Part shown: positions 1 to 10,291 of the stretch, piece by piece | Layout: the number at the start of each line of letters is the position of its first letter | Position numbering within the stretch: the stretch's first letter is position 1 | Program-made: the position numbers and the translations under genes | DNA from: Lentzea waywayandensis | GTDB taxonomy: Bacteria; Actinomycetota; Actinomycetes; Mycobacteriales; Pseudonocardiaceae | Direction of reading: 5' to 3' | DNA length: 64,000 nucleotides | Assembly (NCBI RefSeq): GCF_900115955.1 | Contig: NZ_FOYL01000018.1 | Span: 62,001-126,000, forward strand | Notes under the pieces: generated by a model | Database searches by the model: none | What the model saw: only the letters and a program-made list of their open reading frames with translations | Told to the model about the DNA's origin: nothing

Positions 1-866
1 ACGCCGATGGGCGGGAGGCCCGTGTTGTTCGGCCGGTCGATCACGCTGCCGACCGGGGGCTTGCCGGTGAGGTTGTCGCCGACGACCGGGCGGCCGGTGT
101 TGTTGGTGTTGCTGGTGTTCGTCGTGTCGGACGAACTGGTGCTGGTGGTGGTCTGGTCGCCGTTGGTGGTGGGCACGGTCCAGCCGGTGCCGGTCGTGCT
201 CTGCGGCGTGCTCGTGGAGTTCGGAAGGCCCGACGTGGACGAGCGCGAGGTCGTGCTGCTGCTCGTCGTGGTCTTCTCCTCACCGTTGTTGCCACCGGTG
301 TTGGCGATCTCGACCTGCAGCGTGTCGACCGTGACGCCGGGGAACTCCTTCGGCAGCTCACCCCGGTTGGTGTTGCTGGCGCTCTGGAACTCCGCGTAGA
401 CCTCGCGGTTGTGCTTCTCTTCAGCGTTGTAGCTGTTGACCTTGTCCTCGGTGTCGGTGTCCCAAGGGGTCGCGTCGTCCCACAGGTTCGTGTCCGGCTT
501 GGCCGCCGGCATGTCCTTGAGCTGGTTCTTGTTCAGGTTGAACTGGTAGACCTGGTTGGAGATCGAGTGATCCGCCTGCCGCAACGCGTCCTGCATCTGG
601 ACCATGGCCTGGTGGATGGGGTTGGCGGCGGCCTGGGCGGCGTCCGCACTCGCCCCGGTCCACGACTCGCCGAGCGTCTCGCCGACCCGCTTGAGCCTGG
701 CCTCGATGCCGGCGTAGCCGCGCTCCAGCGCCTGGGCGGTGGTCGCCGCGGCCTGCGCCGAGCCGGTGCCGGGACCGCTGGTCATCTGGGCGTAGATCTG
801 CGCTCCCGAGAACCCCTCGGCTCTGGTGTTGTCCTCGGTGAAGCAACTGGGCGCGGGCCGTGTCAT
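1..866 (-). CDS. WXG/PPE-like type VII secretion cargo candidate, C-terminus cut by the window edge
   Basis: An open frame runs from an ATG at 866 off the left edge (288 codons visible, no stop). The start overlaps the upstream gene's TGA as ATGA, which indicates translational coupling. Residues about 20-110 are Ala/Gln-rich and helical with an SWTG turn (a WXG motif at the tip of a helical hairpin), as in WXG100/PPE-type T7SS substrates. From about residue 190 the chain is a low-complexity Thr/Ser/Asn/Pro linker. The enclosed DUF3558 lipoprotein and the small helical protein upstream support a cell-envelope secretion context. No secretion ATPase lies in the window, so export is inferred. The exact family (PPE or a generic WXG100-like protein) is not settled. 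Confidence 0.75.
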   Translation of the reverse strand, partial: MTRPAPSCFTEDNTRAEGFSGAQIYAQMTSGPGTGSAQAAATTAQALERGYAGIEARLKRVGETLGESWTGASADAAQAAANPIHQAMVQMQDALRQADHSISNQVYQFNLNKNQLKDMPAAKPDTNLWDDATPWDTDTEDKVNSYNAEEKHNREVYAEFQSASNTNRGELPKEFPGVTVDTLQVEIANTGGNNGEEKTTTSSSTTSRSSTSGLPNSTSTPQSTTGTGWTVPTTNGDQTTTSTSSSDTTNTSNTNNTGRPVVGDNLTGKPPVGSVIDRPNNTGLPPIG

Positions 867-1468
867 TTCGCACCTGCCTTGATCGTGGTGATGACGAGAT
901 TCGCGAACTCGGTCACTGCGGCACACGGGTCGGCGTACTTCGGACTGCCTTGGTCGCTCTGGAACGAGATGTTCAACGCCTTCTCGCTGGAGACCCCCAC
1001 GAGCAGAGTGCAGAAGCCGTCCTTGCGACTGTCCGCGACGAGGGCGAGGTAGGCCGGGTAGCCCTGGACCGCCGGCTGAGTCTCGAACGTCTCGTACGTC
1101 GTGGTCGCGTTCGGGAGGATGGTGGAGAGGTTCGTGCCCTCCGGCAGGATCGTCACGCCGGGAGCCATCTTCGCCGGAGTGCTCGACCCCAGCCAGACGC
1201 AGGAAGCGCCAGGTGAGGTCGTGTTCACCCGTCCGTTCACCCCGGGCAGCCCGAACGCCTGCGCCTGAGCAGGTGTGACCATGCTGCACGGGGCCGCTTC
1301 GAAGGCCTTGACGTCGAGAGGATTCTCGATCTTGGGAGCTCCGCCGCTGTCGCCGGTGCTGCTCGACTGCGTGGCGGTCGTCGGCGTACCGGTCGTGCCA
1401 CCGCTCTCGCCGCAGCCGGCCAGCAATGCGAGTGCGGCAGTACCGACGACGATGCTTCGGATGCGCAA
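863..1468 (-). CDS. DUF3558-type lipoprotein
   Basis: A 201-residue secreted lipoprotein. Residues 1-18 form a signal peptide ending in the lipobox LLAGC with the lipidated Cys at 19, followed by a Gly/Ser/Thr-rich linker (about 20-50) and a compact domain. Two Cys pairs probably form disulfides, and the C-terminus contains DPCAAV. Length and layout match DUF3558, a family frequent in Pseudonocardiaceae near T7SS cargo genes. It is the middle gene of a three-gene leftward operon: 13 bp from the small helical gene upstream and a 4-bp ATGA overlap with the WXG/PPE-like gene downstream. Molecular function is unknown. An envelope chaperone or binding role is only a guess from context. Confidence 0.85.
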   Translation of the reverse strand: MRIRSIVVGTAALALLAGCGESGGTTGTPTTATQSSSTGDSGGAPKIENPLDVKAFEAAPCSMVTPAQAQAFGLPGVNGRVNTTSPGASCVWLGSSTPAKMAPGVTILPEGTNLSTILPNATTTYETFETQPAVQGYPAYLALVADSRKDGFCTLLVGVSSEKALNISFQSDQGSPKYADPCAAVTEFANLVITTIKAGAK

Positions 1469-1481
1469 CAGCTCAGTCCTT

Positions 1482-1778
1482 CTACTTGAGGTTGTCCCGA
1501 TTGCCCTGCTCGGTCTGCTCGTACTGGCGCAGCGTGGCTTTCAGGTTCTCGATCCTGGTGTCCAGCGTTCGCTGCAACCGCAGGTTGGACTCCTGGTGGC
1601 CCTTGCCCGCCGCGCTCGCCCAGTTCGCGTAGACCTGGCTCGGCATGTCCTTGCCCGCGCCTTTGACAGCGGTCAGGTCTTCACCGGACTGGTGAGCAAG
1701 GACGAGCTCGTCCTTGATGGACTCGTACTCCTTGATGGCAGCGCGCAGCGTCTCGAGATCGACCTTGGTCCCGCTCAT
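1482..1778 (-). CDS. small helical protein, ESX/WXG100-like
   Basis: A 98-residue protein starting MSGTKVDLETLRAAIKEYES. The ATG at 1778 is preferred because a GGGGAGGG ribosome-binding site lies just upstream; an in-frame start 11 codons earlier has none. It is almost wholly helical and charged, with two amphipathic helices separated by a turn containing NWASAAG. The size and two-helix layout suit the WXG100/ESAT-6 fold, but the turn reads WAS rather than WXG. It is first gene of the operon with the DUF3558 lipoprotein and the WXG/PPE-like gene, so it may be the heterodimer partner of that cargo. The role is inferred. Confidence 0.7.
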   Translation of the reverse strand: MSGTKVDLETLRAAIKEYESIKDELVLAHQSGEDLTAVKGAGKDMPSQVYANWASAAGKGHQESNLRLQRTLDTRIENLKATLRQYEQTEQGNRDNLK

Positions 1779-1915
1779 CCCCAGTACCCTCCCCGCAGAT
1801 TCGTGCGTCAAACAGCATAGCGCCAGGTCGCGGGACCCGTCCCGGTTTCAAAGCACGATCGGGTGAACGACGAAGTCTTTTCGTCAGCCCTGACTTGTGA
1901 ATGTTCATTGCCGAA

Positions 1916-1945
1916 TTGCGCACTGCTTGCTCGTCGGCTTATTAG
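1916..1945 (+). promoter_or_regulatory. candidate sigma-70-type promoter for the membrane protein gene
   Basis: TTGCGC (1916-1921) and TATTAG (1940-1945) are separated by 18 bp. The predicted transcript would start within a few bases of the GTG codons at 1949 and 1955, so the message may be leaderless. It lies in the divergent gap between the small helical gene (1778) and the membrane gene. Confidence 0.4.
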
Positions 1946-1948
1946 GGT

Positions 1949-2935
1949 GTGCGCGTGCGCGCTCTCGCCTTCGGACTCGCCGCTGTTCTCGCCTTCCTCG
2001 CACTGGCCACGACGATCCGGACCACCGACGTCCTGGTCGGCACCGTGGACGCCAGAGAGATCGGCACCGCCACCGTGTCGTCGTGCACCGAGCACGGGCC
2101 GGTCGGAAGATGGGGCGTCAGCACGAGCTACGGGTGCGATGCCGAGGTGCGGTGGGAGGACGGACGTACCGAGCGGGTCGCGTTCGCACCAGGCCAGCTG
2201 AAGCCTGGCGAGCAGGACGTCGCCGTCTTCCGGTCCAACCGGGAAGCCGGGCGCAACGACAGCGGGCAGTGGTTTCTCGCCGGGCCGCTCGCCTCGGTGG
2301 CGCTCGGGTTGCTGACCCTGTGGTTCCTGGGTGCCGCGGTGCTGTCGCTCGTTCCCTCGCGGAAGACACGGCAGCAGAAGCCGGACGAGAAGTGGCCGGT
2401 CAGCAAGGAGGACGTCAAAACCACTCCGGTCACTCGGCGGGTGCGGCGGTTGCGGTTGTACGCGTGGCTCGGGCTTGCCGCGGCGGCCGCGGAAGGGCTC
2501 GCTTCGATGCCGTTCTTCGACGCGCCTCGGCGGGTCGGTGCGTTCGTGTCGCCGTGGCCCGCGTTGGAGGACGCGTGGCTGCTGGATCTGCCGTCCGGGG
2601 TGCTGGCCGGGTTCGCGGTGCTGGTGGCCGCGGTGATCGGGCTGATCGCGGAGAGCGTGCACAAGGACGCGGCGCGGATCGTCCGATATGGACAGTCTTA
2701 TCTCGACTCGAGGAAGCAGGTTCCCGGCGGCGGGAACAGCTGGGTGCCGACCGCGTTGATCGCGGCGCTCGCGGTGGGGGCGATCGTGAAGGTGGTGCTC
2801 GCACTGGGGAACGCGCCGGTGGTGGTGTGGCTGGCCGGTGGCAGGGATGTGCTGGTCCTGCTGGCGTTGCTGGCCGTCACGGTCTGCACTCGACAGTCCG
2901 CAAAGGACATGGTCGCGCAACTGGGCCGGAAGTAG
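1949..2935 (+). CDS. multi-pass membrane protein of unknown function (DUF6346-like)
   Basis: A 328-residue protein starting at GTG 1949, with GTG 1955 an alternative leaderless start. An N-terminal membrane segment (about 5-22) is followed by an extracytoplasmic domain with two Cys residues in the contexts SSCTEHGP and YGCDAEV, a possible disulfide. A second membrane segment lies at about 112-137. A charged cytoplasmic stretch and at least three further hydrophobic segments follow. The N-terminal half resembles actinomycete membrane proteins annotated DUF6346, recalled from memory rather than searched. It is divergent from the DUF3558 operon and precedes the YbaB/EspC-like genes, so it probably belongs to the same envelope locus. 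Confidence 0.75.
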   Translation: MRVRALAFGLAAVLAFLALATTIRTTDVLVGTVDAREIGTATVSSCTEHGPVGRWGVSTSYGCDAEVRWEDGRTERVAFAPGQLKPGEQDVAVFRSNREAGRNDSGQWFLAGPLASVALGLLTLWFLGAAVLSLVPSRKTRQQKPDEKWPVSKEDVKTTPVTRRVRRLRLYAWLGLAAAAAEGLASMPFFDAPRRVGAFVSPWPALEDAWLLDLPSGVLAGFAVLVAAVIGLIAESVHKDAARIVRYGQSYLDSRKQVPGGGNSWVPTALIAALAVGAIVKVVLALGNAPVVVWLAGGRDVLVLLALLAVTVCTRQSAKDMVAQLGRK

Positions 2936-2971
2936 GGGAACCGGACGACGGTTTCCGCAGTCTCACGGGGC

Positions 2972-3430
2972 ATGAGTTCTGCAGAACTGGGCGCTGGGCA
3001 GCAGCGACTTGACGACTACATGCGCCGTGTCAACGACATCCAGCGCAGAGCCGAGGAGACGCAGGCCCAGCTCAAGGCGTTGCGCGCGGACGTGAGCAGT
3101 CCCGATCGTTCGGTCACGGTGACGATGGCACCGGGCGGGCGGCTGGAGAAGCTGAGCCTGACGCCGTCGGCGATGAGGATGTCGCACGACCAGCTCGCCG
3201 CCATGATCACCGAGACCGTGAGCAAAGCACACGCGGCCGTCGCCGGGCAGATGGAGGCGACGATGCAGCCGTTGATCGGCGGCACCTCGGCCATGGACTT
3301 CCTGCGCGACCAGGTCACCGCGGCACAGCAGCCGGAGGAGACCGAGGAGCAGCCGCAGCAACGTCCGCAGCGCCCAAAGGGCACGCAGGGCCGAGACGAC
3401 GACGAGCCGTTCGGCACCATCTACCGGTAA
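2972..3430 (+). CDS. YbaB/EbfC family DNA-binding-like protein
   Basis: A 152-residue protein. Residues about 10-110 have the YbaB/EbfC layout: a long first helix, a beta-sheet containing SVTVTMAPGGRLEKLSL, then a helix. The last 40 residues are a Gln/Pro/Glu-rich tail. YbaB proteins form dimers that bind DNA and act as nucleoid-associated factors. Pseudonocardiaceae carry many divergent YbaB-like proteins beside EspC-like and WXG proteins, where the role may not be chromosomal. The gene is 36 bp after the membrane gene and 9 bp before the EspC-like gene, a likely operon. Confidence 0.8.
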   Translation: MSSAELGAGQQRLDDYMRRVNDIQRRAEETQAQLKALRADVSSPDRSVTVTMAPGGRLEKLSLTPSAMRMSHDQLAAMITETVSKAHAAVAGQMEATMQPLIGGTSAMDFLRDQVTAAQQPEETEEQPQQRPQRPKGTQGRDDDEPFGTIYR

Positions 3431-3439
3431 GGGGTCCCG

Positions 3440-3748
3440 GTGACAGGATTTTCCATGGAGCCCGCTGACGTGATCAGTCACGCGGGCAACGTGCAGTCGT
3501 TCGGCATGGAGCTCACCCGAGCCGCCGGACGGGGCGAGAGCGTCGATCTCGGCGTCGAGACGTACGGGCTCATCGGCCAGGTCTTCAGCTTGCCGGTCCG
3601 CGTCCACATCGCGGCGATCGCGAGCTCGATCAACGAGCTGGCGAACGCGCTGCCGGACGTGGCGGACGCGTTGCGCGACAGCGCGGACGCGACGCGGCAG
3701 ACCGACGAAGACCACGCCAAGCTGTTCAACAAGTACAAGGGGTCCTGA
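3440..3748 (+). CDS. EspC-like type VII secretion target protein
   Basis: A 102-residue helical protein. The segment MEPADVISHAGNVQSFG matches the start of the ESX-1 secretion-associated (EspC/DUF2580) family, where a Pro-anchored N-terminus precedes a long amphipathic helix. The GTG at 3440 is preferred by analogy with family N-termini; ATG 3455 is an alternative. Its stop overlaps the next ATG by one base (TGATG), showing coupling with the WXG-containing protein downstream. Such pairs are often co-secreted or co-folded. No experimental function can be assigned. Confidence 0.75.
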   Translation: MTGFSMEPADVISHAGNVQSFGMELTRAAGRGESVDLGVETYGLIGQVFSLPVRVHIAAIASSINELANALPDVADALRDSADATRQTDEDHAKLFNKYKGS

Positions 3749-4791
3749 TGGTTCTCGACGTCAGCGCGGACAACGCCACCGACGGTGCGCGGATCATCGA
3801 CACCGTCTGGAAGTGCGCGGAGGACTTCAACAACCCGAGCGACTGGGCGTTCGACGGCGTCGCGCTCGGACTCGACGTGCTCGGCTTCGTCGCGAACCCG
3901 CTCGGCACGCTCGTCGGCGCGGGCATCGGCTGGCTGATCGAGCACGTGTCGTTCCTCAAGGAGCCGCTCGACGACCTGGCCGGCGACCCTGGTGCGATCA
4001 ACGTCGTCGCGGCCGCCTGGGGTGAGGTCGCCAAGGCGTGCGCGAAGGTCGGCAACGACTACGCGCAGGCGGCGACCAGCCAGACCGGCACGTGGACCGG
4101 CCAGTCCGGCGACAGCTACCGCACGGCCGCCTCGACCCTCGCCGAGCAGATCAAGGCACTCGAAGGCGCGGCGAACGCCGTGGCCACCGGCATCCGCGGC
4201 ACCGGCATCCTGGTCGCGGCGGTGCGCGGCATCATCCGCGACATCGTGGCGGACGTGGTGGCGGAGTTCATCATCGCCGCGGTGACCGCGCTCGCGACGA
4301 GCTGGTGCAGCTTCGGCGCCTCGATCGCCGCGTTCACCGGCTGGGCCGTGGCACGGGCGGCGGCGACCGCGGGCAAGATCGCGGGCAAGGTCAGCAAGCT
4401 GCTGATGAAGCTCGCGCAGGCCGTCCGCAAGTTCGACAACCTCAAGGGCGTGTCCGACGCGCTCGCGAAGGCCGCCGTCAACATCGGCCGCAAGGCCAAG
4501 GGCGTCGGCCGGGCGATCGGCAAGAACCACGCCTCGGTCAAGCAGATCGAGGACGGGTTCGCCAGCGCCAACAACGCGATCCGCGACAAGCTGACGTTCG
4601 GCAACGACGCGGCGAAGAACGCGGCGAACCGGGTCGACGACATCATGGCGCCGCGTGGCCGCGACGGGTTCGCGGACACGGTCAAGCCCATCGCACTCGG
4701 CCGGACCGGCGCTTCCGAGGCCTTCAAGGAAGGCGCCAACTGGGACGAGAGCTACGAGAAGGGCCAGGAAGAGCTCAGCCAGAAGAAGTAG
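3748..4791 (+). CDS. WXG100-containing large T7SS cargo candidate
   Basis: A 347-residue protein. Residues about 80-150 form a helical hairpin with the WXG-type turn TWTGQSGDSYR. Residues about 150-215 are strongly hydrophobic, and the last 120 residues are Lys/Arg/Ala-rich and could be a separate C-terminal domain. WXG domains fused to longer C-terminal regions are typical of T7SS effectors and polymorphic toxins. No catalytic motif is visible, so a toxin role is only a possibility and no adjacent immunity gene is obvious. The 3' end overlaps the convergent DUF4233 gene by 17 bp. Confidence 0.7.
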   Translation: MVLDVSADNATDGARIIDTVWKCAEDFNNPSDWAFDGVALGLDVLGFVANPLGTLVGAGIGWLIEHVSFLKEPLDDLAGDPGAINVVAAAWGEVAKACAKVGNDYAQAATSQTGTWTGQSGDSYRTAASTLAEQIKALEGAANAVATGIRGTGILVAAVRGIIRDIVADVVAEFIIAAVTALATSWCSFGASIAAFTGWAVARAAATAGKIAGKVSKLLMKLAQAVRKFDNLKGVSDALAKAAVNIGRKAKGVGRAIGKNHASVKQIEDGFASANNAIRDKLTFGNDAAKNAANRVDDIMAPRGRDGFADTVKPIALGRTGASEAFKEGANWDESYEKGQEELSQKK

Positions 4792-5185
4792 CGGTCCCGC
4801 CCTGCTGTTGCTGCGCGGGCAACCTGCCCTCGGCCATGCGCTTGAGCAGGTCCTTGCGCAGCCACAGCAGGTACGCCCAGACCAGCCCGAAGATCACGCC
4901 GATCACGCCCATCGCCGGCAGCAGCAGCCAGGTGGCGATCAGCAGGACGTGCAGGCCGACGACGGCGCCGATCGCCCACGGCTTGCGGACGAACGCGCAC
5001 ATCGCGATGAACACCGCGATGAAGCCGAACGCGACCCAGCCGACCAGGGACGTGACGCCGCCGTGCAGTTTGGCGATCACCGGCAGGGCCAGGGCGACGA
5101 CGATGACCTCGAGGATCAGCGTTCCGGCCATGATGCCCCGGAACGCCTTCATCGGGTCCTTCTTCAGAGGGGCCGGGGCGGTCAT
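4775..5185 (-). CDS. DUF4233 membrane protein downstream of folC
   Basis: A 136-residue integral membrane protein with four hydrophobic segments (about 13-38, 42-65, 67-85 and 88-110) and a Gln-rich tail. Its ATG overlaps the folC TGA (ATGA). It matches the small DUF4233 protein that follows folC in mycobacteria (Rv2446c in M. tuberculosis). Function is unknown. In mycobacteria ndk follows next, but here the frame ends against the convergent WXG gene and no ndk is present. Confidence 0.85.
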   Translation of the reverse strand: MTAPAPLKKDPMKAFRGIMAGTLILEVIVVALALPVIAKLHGGVTSLVGWVAFGFIAVFIAMCAFVRKPWAIGAVVGLHVLLIATWLLLPAMGVIGVIFGLVWAYLLWLRKDLLKRMAEGRLPAQQQQGGTATSSG

Positions 5186-6519
5186 GCCGGCTCCTTTCCG
5201 AACAGCGCACGGGCCTCGCCCGCGGTGACGACGGAGCCGGTGACGATGATGCCGCCGCCGGACTGTTCGTCGTCGACGAGGTGGATGGCTTCCTCGATGG
5301 CGTCGACCAGCCTGGGGCGCACCTCGAAGCGGTCCTCGCCGAAGATCGGGACGGCGAGACCGGCCAGGACGTCCGGGTCCATGGCGCGCGGGGAGGAGTT
5401 GGTGGTGATCACCAGTTCCTGCACGACCGGCTCCAGCGCGGCGAGGATGCCCTCGGCGTCCTTGTCGGACATGACCGCGACGACGGCCACGAGCTTGCGG
5501 AAGCCGAACTCCGACTCCAACGCGCGAGCCAAAGCCGCGGCGCCGTGCGGGTTGTGCGCGGCGTCGACGAAGACGTTGGGCGCGGAACGGACTCGCTCCA
5601 GGCGGCCCGGCGTCACGACCGAGGCGAAGCCCTCGCGGACCATCTCGATGTCGATCTTGCGCTCGGGGCCCGCGCCGAAGAACGCCTCCACGGCGGCGAG
5701 TGCCAGGGCGGCGTTCTTCGCCTGATGCTCGCCGTGCAGTGGAAGGAAGATGTCCTCGTAGACACCGCCGAGGCCCTGCAGCGTGATCATCTGGCCGCCG
5801 ACGGCCACCGACCTCGACAGGACGCCGAACTCGCTGCCGAACCGGGCCACCATCGCGTCCACCTCGGCGACGCGTTCCAGGATCACCCTCATGACCTCGG
5901 GCGTCTGCTCGGCGACGATCGCGACGGCGCCCGGCTTGATGATGCCGGACTTCTCCACCGCGATGTCCTCGGGACGGTTGCCCAGGTACTCGGTGTGGTC
6001 GACGCCGATCGGGGTCAGCACGGCGACGCGGGTGTCCACGATGGACGTCGCGTCCCACGTGCCGCCCATGCCGACCTCGACGACGGCCACGTCGGCCGGT
6101 GCTTCCGCGAAGGCCGCGTACGCCATGCCGGTGAGCACCTCGAACTTGCTCATCCGGATCTCGGACTGGCTGTCCACCATCGCGACGTACGGCTCGATGT
6201 CGCGGTAGACCTCGACGTAGCGCTCAGGGCTGATCGGCTGGTTGTCCAGGCTGATCCGCTCGGTCGCGAGCTGGAGGTGCGGGCTCGTGAACCGGCCGGT
6301 GCGCAGGCCGATGCGCGTGAAGAGCGCGTCGACCATGCGCGACGTCGACGTCTTGCCGTTCGTGCCCGTCAGCTGCACGACCGGGTACGACGTCTGCGGG
6401 TCGCCCAGCACGTGGGCGAGCGCCTTGATCCGGTCCAGCGACGGCTCGAGCTTGGTCTCGGGCCACCGCTGGTTGAGCTCGTTCTCGACGTCGAGGAACT
6501 CGTCGAGGTTGGTTTCCAC
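5182..6519 (-). CDS. folC: bifunctional folylpolyglutamate/dihydrofolate synthase
   Basis: A 445-residue Mur-ligase-family enzyme that adds glutamate to dihydropteroate and tetrahydrofolate using ATP, in cytosolic folate synthesis and retention. The P-loop VQLTGTNGKTSTSRM lies near residue 50. Later motifs include SPHLQLATERI, VEVGMGGTWDATS, the DHTEYLG motif and the C-terminal ligase motif VDAAHNPHGA. Length is typical. The GTG start at 6519, five bases after the valS stop, is chosen because the protein begins VETNLDEFLDVENEL at family position. It sits in the conserved valS-folC-DUF4233 operon. Confidence 0.95.
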   Translation of the reverse strand: METNLDEFLDVENELNQRWPETKLEPSLDRIKALAHVLGDPQTSYPVVQLTGTNGKTSTSRMVDALFTRIGLRTGRFTSPHLQLATERISLDNQPISPERYVEVYRDIEPYVAMVDSQSEIRMSKFEVLTGMAYAAFAEAPADVAVVEVGMGGTWDATSIVDTRVAVLTPIGVDHTEYLGNRPEDIAVEKSGIIKPGAVAIVAEQTPEVMRVILERVAEVDAMVARFGSEFGVLSRSVAVGGQMITLQGLGGVYEDIFLPLHGEHQAKNAALALAAVEAFFGAGPERKIDIEMVREGFASVVTPGRLERVRSAPNVFVDAAHNPHGAAALARALESEFGFRKLVAVVAVMSDKDAEGILAALEPVVQELVITTNSSPRAMDPDVLAGLAVPIFGEDRFEVRPRLVDAIEEAIHLVDDEQSGGGIIVTGSVVTAGEARALFGKEPA

Positions 6520-6524
6520 GGTTC

Positions 6525-9152
<2,628 letters not shown>

Positions 9153-9285
9153 AGCCGTGAAGTCTACGGAGGCCAGGGTCTCGACTTGAAACGAGATACC
9201 TGATAACGCCCCCGCGGCAACCGCAAGCCGGTCGACAGCGTGGTTCCGGGTGACCGAAGATGTGCCCCGAACATCTGGGGGAACC

Positions 9286-10143
9286 ATGCAGTACGACATT
9301 GATGATCATCCTGATCTGAAGGACGCGGCCTGGATCCGCGCCGCGAACAAACGCGCCAAGCGGGACATCCGCAGGCAACGCCGGAAGGCCCGGCGCCGCA
9401 GACACAGCGGCAAGGTCGTGTCCGCCATCGCCCTGGTCGTCATCGGCGCGGTGCTGTTCGGGCTCTACAAGGCGGGCAAGTTCGGCGAGGTCTCGATGCC
9501 GGATGTGAAGCTGCCGTACTCGGGGGCGAACGTCGAGGTCCCGTTCGCCGGCACGCCAGCGGAGCAGTGGCCCGACGGCGACAAGGGAATCGTCGTGCCG
9601 GACGCCAACCCGGCGTTCGAGCAGGTCCGGCAGGCGCTAATCGCCTCGCGCCTCGACCCGGTCATGCTCGGCGAGCACAAGCCGGACCGGTTCGTCGCGA
9701 TGCTGGCGCCGGAGGTGCGCGAGCACGTCCTGAAGGAGATCGCGGGCTGGACGACCCGGCTCAAGCAGGGCACGAAGCTGCTCCCGAACGGCATCAAGGT
9801 GTCCGGGAAGATGACCCTCGGGGAGAAGGACGGCTACCCGGCGGTGACGGCGGACTACGTGTTCGCGTACGCGTTCGAGCCGCCGGAGCCGAGGAAGCTC
9901 CTCAGTCAGATGGAGATGGTCGCGGCGGTCCGCGAGAAGGTCACCTACTCGATCACTCCCGAGGGTCTGTGGCCGTCGGACTCCACGGGCTTCCAGTACT
10001 CGATCGCGTGCCAGGCGGCGAGGGACGGTTTCCTCGCGCCGCAGTTCACCGAGCCGCCCAAGCACGGCGAGGGCGTCCCCGGCGACGACAAGAAGTACTT
10101 CTCCGTGGACGGGCAGATCCCGACCGAGAACAGCTGCGATTGA
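9286..10143 (+). CDS. single-pass membrane protein, unknown function
   Basis: A 285-residue protein. The ATG at 9286 follows a GGGGGAA ribosome-binding site, so the in-frame start 12 codons upstream is less likely. An acidic start ([16 protein letters not shown]) is followed by an Arg/Lys-rich stretch (about 22-42) and one membrane segment (about 44-62). The remaining 220 residues, including two Cys, are predicted to be outside. The topology suggests an anchored extracytoplasmic protein. I do not recognise the family. It is divergent from valS with 133 bp between the starts. Confidence 0.75.
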   Translation: MQYDIDDHPDLKDAAWIRAANKRAKRDIRRQRRKARRRRHSGKVVSAIALVVIGAVLFGLYKAGKFGEVSMPDVKLPYSGANVEVPFAGTPAEQWPDGDKGIVVPDANPAFEQVRQALIASRLDPVMLGEHKPDRFVAMLAPEVREHVLKEIAGWTTRLKQGTKLLPNGIKVSGKMTLGEKDGYPAVTADYVFAYAFEPPEPRKLLSQMEMVAAVREKVTYSITPEGLWPSDSTGFQYSIACQAARDGFLAPQFTEPPKHGEGVPGDDKKYFSVDGQIPTENSCD

Positions 10144-10291
10144 TCACTCTTTCAGAGGTGCCGGACGAGAGTGACGGCGATCACAATTGACCGCACGGAC
10201 CGTTCAAACCCCTTGGGGCCCGTGACGACGGCGCCGCCGCGTTCTTCGGGGGCGCTGGCGGCGCCGACGTCTATCAGCGAAGAATGCAGCT

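Noticed and set aside
9153-9285. A T-box or other riboswitch upstream of valS
   Set aside because: Only a weak TCTCG/CGAGA pair is seen; no T-box bulge or specifier loop was found.
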